Part shown: one piece after another, positions 34,869 to 44,494 of the stretch | Numbering within the stretch: position 1 is the stretch's first letter | Layout of the letters: each line of letters begins with the position of its first letter | The notes under the pieces: model-generated | The model's input: the letters and a program-made list of their open reading frames with translations, nothing else | The model's database searches: none | Told to the model about the DNA's origin: nothing | Made by a program: the position numbers and the translations under genes | Source: Bryum argenteum | Taxonomy: Eukaryota > Streptophyta > Bryopsida > Bryales > Bryaceae | Direction: 5' to 3' | Length of the DNA: 64,000 bases | Assembly (NCBI GenBank): GCA_037043015.1 | Contig: CM073321.1 | Coordinates: 31,908,101 to 31,972,100, forward strand

Positions 34869-35089
34869 TTGATTGCTAGTTATAGTAGTTGTATGGCCAC
34901 GAGTCACACTTGGTGTGAGAGTTGGCTTGAATGTGCTTGAATTTATTGAATACAAATTTCCGACTTATAAAAATATAAAACCGTATATATTTAAAAACAC
35001 ATATAGATAGTATATAAGTAATAGATCATGGGAAACTACGAATGTATGGCGCTACCATGTCCAGTACCTATCGGAAAACAAATCACACA

Positions 35090-38000
35090 CTAGGTAGACG
35101 GTGTAGTACCATTAAAGTGCTGATCACAATGATCTGCCTCAAAGTCTATAAACTTAAGCACACTCTTGCTATAACGTCGACATAGATTGTCAGACAAAAT
35201 GGGAGATGGAGCTTGAACAAACTCTTGAGCAAGTCGCTCAGCGTACGATGGTAGGGTGAATTTCGATGGAGGGCTCTTGTAGAGATGAGCGTTGCGAGTC
35301 AATCGCTCTTTTAGACCTGCGATCCTAAAATTGCAAAGAAAGTCAGTCCTACCGATTTGTAAGTGTGTAATTTAAAATTGAAAAAGAGAATACAAGATGG
35401 TAATACGCACCAATGAACTTTCGTAGTTTCTTCACGACCGGTTCGTCAGAGTCATAGTCTGCGGGGGGGGCTGATTCTCCACTTTCCTCATCACCGGAAG
35501 GTCCGTTCTTGTAATCCGCGAGTATACCATCAAAGATCTCTTCGTCAGGTTCCATAGCGATGAGGTGTCGGTTGGAGCGTGCGCAAGCAATCACAGATGC
35601 ACCTACAAAATCGGAAGCCCACGTTAAAAATGCGAAATGTAGAAACAAATTTTAATGTAGAGTCTACGGGAACTTTACCTGTACTTGCGCTCCAGTCGAA
35701 GACTATACCCCCCTCGTCCGTGAGACAATCGACGAAACATTGAATGAAGGAAGGGTCCTTCTCTCGTGAGCCTCGCCACGGCGTACCGTCCGGACGATAT
35801 CGCAAGGTTTCTTTCTCTGCAAAGTTACAGAGGTGGTCTTCCTCATCAGGTACGATTGACACACCCGCATATGCGTGTGCGACTTGCCGAGTTTGGAACT
35901 TCGAAACAAACTCTTTGCGAACATACACTTTGATATGGAAGCAGTGAGTCTGCAAAACACAAGTATAGATACATTAATATAGATGCAAAGAAGGCAATTA
36001 CCATGAATTGCGAAATTAAAAATTAGATTCTGATACGTACCTCTTTCGGTTTAGGTACGGTAGATGCCATAGGAAGGGGATTATATCCCCACCAGTCTTG
36101 AACAAGACGAAAACTATATGTATGGGACTCGGCATCGAGAGTACGCTTGATTCTGCGACATTTGGGATGCATCAGAAGAATGGCTTCAACGTTTGTCAAA
36201 TGATACGCGGAAAACACGAAGAGGCTCTCAAAGTAGGTTTTGTCACGCCGGTTCCAAGATGGAATTTCTATTGGAGACACACCCGGTACAGGCAAGTTCT
36301 CGGGAGCATCTGCAAAAATGAGATCAATCCCTGGATGCTTGGGTTCATACTCCATCGCCGAACACGGGTACTTGCGGTCTTTTCCAATCTGAGATACAAG
36401 TAAAAAATTAGAAAGTGGCTAATAGATTTAGAAGTACAAAACCTAAGAAGAAGTTCATGAAAGACAAAGGGAAGAAATAAAACCTTCTTGATGTGCTCGA
36501 CGATATCGAGGATTTGCGAATCCCATTTTGCAGTCTTCGATGACTGGTGAACCAAATCACCAATGTTGCCCTTCTCGAGATACATAGGTAAAGTCACCGA
36601 TATTTTAGACGACGAGCTGCTACCGATGTGATTGGGTTTTGGAAGAGGGCGTCTCGGGAATATTGGCTGGCTAAGGCGACGTGGGGACTGCTGCGAGTTG
36701 TGGTCAACGGTGAATGATTGAGGAGGGGACCCAACATTCGTAAGTCCACCTGTTGAAAGTTGAGTCAATCTTGCACCGCGTCGAATTGTATTGATTGCGG
36801 CTCCCGCTGAAGCCTGAGTCACATCAGCATCTTCAGGCCGTGCAATGTCTTCTCCGAAGGGAGCATTCTCTTCGGATTCTTGCTCAAGATCTACAACTGG
36901 CTCTGCAACAGCGTTGCGTCTCTTCCTGTTTGCACGAGACTTAGGCACTGCAACTGGTGAAGGAGTAGAGATTGGATCAGGTGCGACTGGTAAAATGGAG
37001 AGGTCGTCATCGTCATCGTCGTCAAAGTCCATCGGTGTAGAGTCAGCTGGGTTAGACGCAAGGTTTCGAAGAAGATGCTTCTCCTCCTTGTGCACGTAGT
37101 TGTCGTCACACTCCAGAAACCATCCATCGGTCGTCAATTGGGAGTTGGTAAACCGCTCTTGTTGGGCTGTGGAGAAAAAGCTGCGGGGATCATTCGTGAC
37201 TGAAATGTCCTCGAACTCCATTGGAATAGAGAACGAAGCTAATGCTCCCTTCGCAACGAGCTCTTGTTTCAAGTACCTACAAAAGTGTGAAAAAATCAGA
37301 TTGTGTGAATTGAACAAGTTGTACCAAATTTAATAATTTTGAAGAAAAAATTAAAAACATACCGGAATAAAAGTCGCTTAATTGTAACTTTGCCCCCGGT
37401 AATCTTTTGAAGATCCGAGCCTTTGATGAACTTTGGGCTTGCATTAGGACCAAGGTAGTTGTTGAATGCCTTGTCCCATAAGAGCAACCTCCACTTCTCT
37501 ACATACTCAGATGGCTTTAGGACAACACTAGACCACTCAATGGTGAGGTTTTCGTTGTCAATGAGGATTTGCAATTCAGTTTGAAGTGAATGCTCGAGCT
37601 GTAAAAAAAAAACAAGTTAATGATGAATATATCATATGAACTCAAACTTTTTCAACACGTAAAGAAAATTGAAGATACTTGTGCCCAAAGAGATGCGCGA
37701 TGCAGAAATGCCACCAGAGCTTTATCTTTCATTGGACGTTCATCAGGGAAGCGAAAAGATCGTCGAACATCGTCAGATGAGTTCCACCATTGGAGCCACT
37801 TTCCCTTGAAATCGCAATGAACATTGCTAGTGGCAACCATTTGTAAATGATCTATTGTCATATCGGGTTTCGTGTTCTTCTTTGAATGGGAATAAATCGC
37901 ACATGTAATTTACAAGTAAGAATCGAGTGATGAATCATGATCACAAATATAGTCATATGATACGTGAAAGGGGTGCATTTTCTACCTCCTTCGCAAATAC

Positions 38001-39368
38001 TTTCCCAAGTTTATGGTTTGCTACAAATACCATCTTGTCGAAGTTTTTGCCACGAATGGCCTTAATTTCTGCTTTGATCGCATTATCCATCGCACTCCAA
38101 ACTCCGGGTCCTGTTTGTTTCTCCTTTGGGATCAAGTGCGTAGTAATTCGTCTCGGCGTCATCGGAAGCCTTTGCTAATCTCCTCTGTACATAACATAAG
38201 AAGGATTAATAAAGAGGAAAAACCCAAATACAACGAATCACAGTACCTACCCATTACACTCAACTTACCGCATATAGGAATTTTACGAAAACTTCAATTG
38301 TTACAGGATACCAAGTATCTTTTTTGGCTTTGGCGTTCTTGCATATTCTGTAATCTTCTGGAGATATCAGATCCTTGAAATCCTCAAGTTTCAGTTTACC
38401 GAACTTCCTCATGCGCTGCAATTTTGCACACAACCCGTCTTCGACATGGTCATGTTCAGTTGACCTGTAGAGCGAACTCAAACATAAGAAACATTGAAGT
38501 TACTCAAAATACAAATAGAGCAAATAGGAAAATCAGTAAAGTACTCACCAATTTATGTCGTTCATAGCGTCAAGCAGGAGGTTGCTTTCTCCTCGTGCAT
38601 CAAGTACGATACAGTCCACGGAGATGTGCCACGAAGCTTCCATCTTATGGTACCTCTCAATGTGACGCATCCACGCCGTAACTCGGTGGTTACCTTCGTA
38701 CACGTAGAAGTACTTATTGCTCAAGTGTTGAAGATCCGGATCAGATAGCAACGTCTTCTCAAACTCTTCATTTGCAGATTTCCAAAGTGGATTCGTCCAC
38801 ACTGCATCTCCGGCGTCAACAATTTTCTCTCTCCCTTTCCTATCGAAGGGAGAAACGTACATGGCTCGGTCTCCTTCGCGATAGCCTTTGTTGAACTCAT
38901 TCTCCAATTTCCGTACGTCTTGTTCGGAGATAGGTCGAACCTTGGGATAACAAACAAGACGACACAATGGAATTAGCATGCGGGACTTTTTCACAGGTTT
39001 GTATCTCAACCTGTTGATGATCGCAATTGAATCACTTTTGTGAATCATTCTCATCTCGTTTGCACTCCAATCCGGATCTTTGTTTTCAAGATGAGGTGGC
39101 ATGTGGACGATTCCAACGGTGACACCTCCAGGCAAAGGGGTGTCATCATCCTCGGAAGGATACTCGTGACCATCTGGACCTTGCGTTGCTTGACTTGGAG
39201 ATCCATCATCGATGGAGTCTCTTCCGCATCAGATTCCGCAAGTCTCCAACGGATCCGCCACTATCAAGTAAGAGTTCGTCACCGCTCGGGAGATACCGTT
39301 TGTGGAAGATTAAGAAAAGGCCGGGTATCCACCGCATCTTGAAGAAGTTCGACTTGATCAAGATTCAT
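35090..39368 (-). CDS. ParB-like plus DNA methyltransferase-like protein (11 exons, 1136 aa)
   Basis: Exons on the minus strand: 39368-39283, 39220-38549, 38464-38269, 38174-37986, 37879-37679, 37598-37363, 37276-36484, 36388-36041, 35949-35679, 35602-35411, 35316-35090. All introns are GT-AG, phases agree at every junction, and the total is 3411 nt with no internal stop. Residues about 105-215 look ParB/Srx-like (MLIPLCRL ... VYEGNHRVTAW, GNHR near 205-208). Residues about 800-1050 look like an N6/N4-type amino-methyltransferase in the order motif IV then motif I: 'DLIFADAPEN' (818-821, DAPE in place of DPPY/W), then 'GGIVFDWSASTG' (FDWSASTG at 991-998), 'ASVIACARSNRHLIAMEPD'. The middle has a low-complexity acidic part. 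It may modify or bind DNA in the nucleus; the activity is unproven and the catalytic motif is altered. The 62-nt first intron is the least certain. Confidence 0.75.
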
Positions 39369-39505
39369 CCGCAATTCGAGAGCAAGTAATGCAGACCACA
39401 AAAAGAATAAGAATGTGTCAAAATAACAATATAAGAAAGATAATATATCATAATCGCTTTATAAGTAAGCATATGATAAACATATCATACACTATGAGGA
39501 TACAA

Positions 39506-41834
39506 TTAAACAAATTTTAACTTTGCGGCAAGACGCGGAGAACGACGTGGTGCACTTCTAGCTACTGCTTTCTCTTGGATACGTCTAGCTTTGGCATCAT
39601 TCTTTTTTATTTGCTTTGTAATCGCAACCCGATCAAAGTCAACACGATAAGTGTGACTGACAGGGGTGAGAGGAGGCGGAGTTCCCGGAACCGAGCTCAA
39701 AGCTACTACTAATCGACGGGACTCAACGTAAGCTAACACTTCGTCTCTCAAAAAGGAGAGGTCGCTATCTGCATCGGATTCCTTTTCTAAATCATCTGCA
39801 ACTGGCTTTAACTGATCCTGCAATACCACGCAAAACCATTAGTAAGCCAACTCTAAGAGAGCGTTCAGGAACAGGAAACTAAACAAATAAAATTTAACTC
39901 CATTATTTAACAAGAATGTCAATCCCATTTGAAACTAGAGCACCGAGAAGATCATAAGTACCACTTCAATGCCCGAAAGCTTGACAAAAATTTGCACGAA
40001 AATACAAAAAACACCAGTTCTGCTAAAAAACACATCATCACACACAGAGGGTGCCCAGACCCTCCCAGACTTTCGTCCACGAAAGTCTAACAAAATGCGT
40101 CAAGTACGCAAGATCCCAGACACACAGTAGCCCACAAGGACGGCAGTCCAACTACATTCGGAGGGTGTCGGCCCTTCGAGGCACAACATCTGCCATCCGA
40201 GGTCCACTATATTGGGAGGGTGCCGGCCCCTTCGAGGCACAACATCTGACATCACGAGGACCACAGCATCGGGAAGAGGCCAGCCCTTTCGAGGCACAAC
40301 ATCAGCCATCACGAGGACCACAGCATTGGGAGGTACCAACCCCCTTCGAGGCACAACATCTGTACATCACGAGGACCACTAAGGTTCGGGGATTGAGCCG
40401 CCATTCAAAGCGAAAGAATGAAAGACGAATTGAAAGAGAAAAAAAAATCAAACCTCCCGAGACCCTGCCAGACTTTCGTCCACGAAAGTCTAACACACCG
40501 AGGACCACTTCGGGAATTCGTGTCTCAAAAAGCTTAAGGAACGCAAGATCACAGACACACAGAAGCCCACGAGGGTGCCAGTCACACTGCATTCGGAGGG
40601 TGTCGGCCATTCGAGGCACAACATCAGCCATCACGAGGACCACAACATCGGGAAGAAGCCAGCCCCTTCAAGGCACAACATCAGCCATCACGAGGACCAC
40701 AGCATCGGGAAGAGGCCAGCCCCTTCGAGGCACAACATCAGCCATCACGAGGACCACAGCATCGGGAGGTACCAACCCCCTTCTTGGCACAACATCTGAA
40801 CAACACGAGGACCTCTGAGGTTCCGGGATTGAGCCGCCATTCACAGCGAAAGATTGAAAGAAGAATTGAAAGAGAAAAAAAAATCAAACCTCCCGAGACC
40901 CTGCCAGACTTTCGTCCACGAAAGTCTAACACACCGATGACCACTTCGGGAATTCGTGTCTCAAAAAGCTTAAGGTACGCAAGATCACAGACACACAGAA
41001 GCCCACGAGGGTGCCAGTCACACTGCATTCGGAGGGTGTCGGCCATTCGAGGCACAACATCAGCCATCACGAGGACCACAGCATCGGGAAGAGGCCAGCG
41101 CCTTCGAGGCACAACATCTGAACATCACGAGGACCTCTGAGGTTCGGGGATTGAGCCGCCATTCACAGCGAAAGAATGAAAGAGGAATTGAAACAAAAAA
41201 ACAAATCAAACCTCCTGAGCAACATCTGAACATCACGAGGACCACAGCATTGGGAGGGTGCCGACCCCCTTTGAGCCACAACATATCGACATCACGAGGA
41301 CCACTGAGGGCCGGGGATTCACCCAAATTCACATCGACTGAAACGCACAAGAATTGGAATTGGAATGTCGGCGTCCAATCACCTGTCTCTCAGCGGAGCG
41401 TCTGAGGGAGGCTGCCGACCCCGTAGAGAACAAAACACCGCTACAATACTAGGACCACTGCAAGGGCCAAAATTCCCCTAAAAATATTCACTCTCCAGAG
41501 AAGTCCCATGGACAGAAACAACGAACTCGTACTCTCTCGAGAAAGGACTGAGATTCCTCGGCATTCAGAAGTAGCAAATTCAGTACTTGCTGAAGTAGAT
41601 AATTCATACCTTGAAGCCCCTCGCAAACCACGCCTCCTTTTCTTCACGAGTCTTGAATTCTTTCCCTGGAGCGTATTGAAGAGCGTATTCCCTGTAAAAC
41701 TCAGAAAAGAGGCTTGTCGAGGAATCAGTACTCACATTGTCTCTTACCTTCTCCACGTCTTCTCCCTCTCGCTGCATTTTGATCTCCTCTTCTCGCTGCA
41801 CTGTGATCTCCTCACCAACTCCCAAGTTTGCCAT
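39506..41834 (-). CDS. small basic nuclear-type protein, two exons, 178 aa
   Basis: Exon 1 is 41834-41610 (starting MANLGVGEEIT, donor 'caag|gtatga') and exon 2 is 39817-39506 (acceptor 'attgcag', starting DQLKPVADD). Both are phase 0 with an open total of 178 codons. The N-terminal half is rich in Glu/Arg with 'FSEFYREYALQYAPG'. The C-terminal 40 residues are strongly basic, ending '...RSAPRRSPRLAAKLKFV', like a nuclear targeting or DNA-contact tail. I recognise no family. The intron (1.8 kb) is filled by a tandem array. A possible upstream exon lies around 42045-41870 but does not join cleanly. Same strand as the methyltransferase-like gene, 137 bp upstream of its start. Confidence 0.5.
40040..41345. 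repeat. higher-order tandem array in an intron
   Basis: A basic unit of about 57-60 bp ('cacgaggaccacagcatcggg' split by 'ttcgaggcacaacatc') is repeated many times. On top of this, longer blocks recur ('gggattgagccgccattca', 'cagactttcgtccacgaaag', 'cgagggtgccagtcacac') with a spacing of about 420 bp. It lies entirely within the intron of the small basic gene. Long frames through it are repeat artefacts. Confidence 0.8.
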
Positions 41835-42282
41835 TGTAGCACCTTCCTTCAAACCGAACTGCACATAGACAGGAAAGGAGTTGTTGATAGCAACAAGTAC
41901 GTCGTATTATTGCAGCGGAAGCATCTTCACTAATTGCGTCCATTCTATTCTGGTAGCTACAATCCAAATTGTCACTCTTTCTGTCAGGCATCTCTCCTGA
42001 CAGCTTTTCACAACTGTCGACTGCCAAGCTTATCTGAGGCTTCATCGGCGGCTCCTCATTCAATTTCTAGGGTTTTGCGCGGCGCACAAAGGAGGACCTC
42101 CCATTTCAGAAATTACTCAGGATCATTTGACGAACGTGCCGGCATCACCTGGTTAAATTGAGCAATGCGCCGCAAAGGCAGTTGATTTGACAGGGAAGAA
42201 GCCTCCGGAGAGGGAGCGGAGAGAGACGGACAGCGACAAGCTCACGACGCGGTCACCGCTCACCGCTGAACGGCGGGGCGGG

Positions 42283-42592
42283 GGCTTCTCACTCCGGCCC
42301 GGGGGTTCTCGCCCTGGTACCCGCTGGCGATGCGGCCTGGGCCGGGGGTCTCACCCCGGTACCCGCCGGCGATGCTGCCCGGGCCGGGGGTCTCACCCCG
42401 GTACCCGCCGGCGCTGCTGCCCGGGCCGGGGGTCTCACCCTGGTACCCGCCGGCGCTGCTGCCCGGAGCGGAAGTTCCACCCCGGTACCCGCCGGCGCTG
42501 CTGCCTGGGCCGGGGGTCTCACCCCGGTACCCGCCGGTGCTGCTGCCCGGGCCGGGGGTCTCACCCCGGTACCCGTCGGCGCTTCGTATACC
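42283..42592. repeat. GC-rich 42-bp minisatellite, about 7 copies
   Basis: Unit of 'ggtacccgccggcgctgctg' followed by 'cccgggccgggggtctcac', repeated every 42 bp with few changes. Because 42 is a multiple of three, all frames stay open and give periodic 14-aa peptides, which I do not regard as genes. It is directly preceded at 42250-42275 by a MULE-end-like 'tcaccgctcaccgct'. Confidence 0.85.
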
Positions 42593-42770
42593 CGTACCCG
42601 CTTGGGGATATACCCTTGGATCCTTTATGTTAGAATATTTTCCCTCTTTTATTCACGAGACTTAACACTTGTACCGCATTCAAAACTCACATGATTTACA
42701 AGTACGAAAACCAATCAATCATTTATTCAATATTAGGTCACATTTTCTTAGTGCAAACATAATCACGTCT

Positions 42771-43983
42771 CTAATCTATCGAGGTGAACGCTAAAATGTG
42801 CCCTGACTCCTTCATGACACTTAGGAAAAACGTCATATCATTTACCTCCTCCTCTATAATTCGATCGATGGTATCTTCATTCTCTCCAACATCTACCAAC
42901 GCCTTCTTTTCGTCCATTTGCTCCTCGTTCTCATCACTGTCCTTCAAGTTTTTGTCCGAATTGTCAAAACTTATTTCATCTACCTCATCGTCCTTGGGAC
43001 CTTCATCGGCATCAACCTTGTAAACAAACATTCAACTCAGTAAACTCAAACTGCAATAACTAAATAGCACAAACTCAAGAATACTAGCGTACCTGCTTCT
43101 TGGAATCCTGTGCAACCTCATCACCTCCTATGTAATAACATAGAGAAACGCTGGATGTCGATCCACTTCTACTGCGCTCTTGCTCATCTATGAATCTCTT
43201 GAATTTGTTCTCATCTTCACCATTGTCTTTCTCGTTAATCTCGATCACTGTGTCAAGATTGATCGACCGCATTTTCAGATTCCTCCTATAATGGGGCCCG
43301 AGTTCATCATCGTTCAAATCAAAATCAGAAGGGCCTCTGTAACAGGGCAAGAACTAGATTTTTGTGTGTGCTAGAAAAGTAGATAGATAGTTGAAACCAT
43401 TTTAGGAGTTTTTAGAAAATTTTAGAATTTGAGGTAGATGGCCTATGTGGGACCCACCATAGAAGCTTCGAGAAGGTGGGGCCCACCTCTAGAGTCTTCT
43501 AGAAGGGCGGTTATCTAGGTGGGGCCCACCTCTAGGACCTTCCGGAAAGTTCCATAGTGGGGCCCGCCATTGGAACATTCTAGAAAGTTCCAAGGGCGGT
43601 TAGGCAGAGTATAAATAGAACTGGCCGGGGCCATTTGGAGGCATTCGGTCAGGTACGCCTTAGTCCCTCTCTCTCTCAGTAAAGTTTGGTTTGTACTTTG
43701 CTTCTTTAGTTCTGCTTTGTTCTGTTCTGTTCAAGTCTATTCGGTCTTGTTTAGCCCGGTTTTCTCAGATCTTGTTAGGTTAGCAGTGTTTGAGTTGTGA
43801 CCAAAGAGAGAATTCAGTCCCGTTTCAGCCTCCCTCATCTCCACTTGACCTAGACGCACCCACCTTTCGCAATGCACTTCGTTTGCGCGCTTTCGTAATA
43901 CTAAAACGAGTACCCCCTCTTCTCTTCTTCTTCTTAGGCACACTGTCACTGGATCTCTCCGACCCCAAGCTCACCGCGTCCAT
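42771..43983 (-). pseudogene. small KKKKRRGGT accessory gene, interrupted by a solo LTR
   Basis: It reads from ATG 43983: a Ser-rich start, the basic block 'PKKKKRRGGTRFSITKARK', then 'SRSSGDE'. The frame is broken by a 490-bp LTR at 43338-43827 and resumes at 43332 with 'FDLNDDELG', 'RRNLKMRSINLDTV' and an acidic stretch. Donor 'aagcag|gtacgc' at 43093 joins to 43016 (acceptor 'ttacaag'), ending at 42771 after a very acidic tail. The same gene without the LTR lies at 52209-52619 beside another MULE copy ('KKKKRRGGTKFTNSKALK', 'RRTIKMQTLNLDSV'). In both cases it is divergent from the transposase with about 0.5 kb between. No known family is recognised; it is a candidate second MULE protein. 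Confidence 0.65.
43338..43827. mobile_element. 490-bp solo LTR
   Basis: Starts 'TGTAACAGGGC', ends 'AGTCCCGTTTCA', and is flanked by an exact 5-bp duplication GCCTC (43333-43337 and 43828-43832). Inside it has several GGGCCCAC-type words, a TATAAATA box at 43610-43617 and a pyrimidine-rich leader, as expected of an LTR promoter on the plus strand. There is no internal coding region or second LTR, so it is the product of recombination between two LTRs, or a very short element. It disrupts the KKKKRRGGT gene. Confidence 0.85.
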
Positions 43984-44236
43984 AATGTCAAGACTCTGAA
44001 CAGAAGCACACTGATCGTACCGTCTCAATACCTTACCAACTCGAACTAAACGAACGAAAGAAAAGACCATCTCGTCGTCCTACTCCTATTTAAACAAAGT
44101 TCACAAGCCGCCCCTAACGTAAATTGTGCAGTTTATCATAAATTATCGCAACAAATATGATGGCTTGTGGTCTGCCAACTGTGACAGTCTCTGACATGAT
44201 ATGCTAATCTAATTTTTGAATTTGCATACAAATGCT

Positions 44237-44263
44237 CTGACAATGCCGGCCGCCGTCACTTTT
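44237..44263. promoter_or_regulatory. conserved motif in the divergent MULE promoter
   Basis: 'ctgacaatg' - 5 nt - 'cgccgtcacttt' lies between the KKKKRRGGT gene and the transposase. It is repeated at 52847-52872 in the same position beside the other MULE copy, although most of the intergenic DNA differs. It is a candidate shared control or transposase-binding site. Confidence 0.5.
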
Positions 44264-44494
44264 CCAATTTCGTGATCACAAGATTTTTGCACTTTAATGA
44301 CACTAATTACAATTGCCTAATGGTATACCATATTCACTCTTCCTCATGGTAATTGTCTGGTTTAATCACTCTCCCCACCTTATTCACTTCATTACGAGAT
44401 TTTAGTACAAATTCTCTCTTATAAACGGTATCGTATCTAGTGTGTATCCTTTCCTTACATCCACTGTCGATGCTCGTTGGTCCTCTCGGACATC

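Noticed and set aside
40051-41405. Long plus-strand frames with repeated His/Arg-rich peptides
   Set aside because: They follow the tandem array in the intron of the small basic gene; the peptide repeats mirror the DNA repeats in several frames at once.
42187-42665. Pro/Gly/Arg-rich and Ala/Pro-rich repeat proteins
   Set aside because: Products of a 42-bp minisatellite whose length is a multiple of three; all frames are open on both strands.
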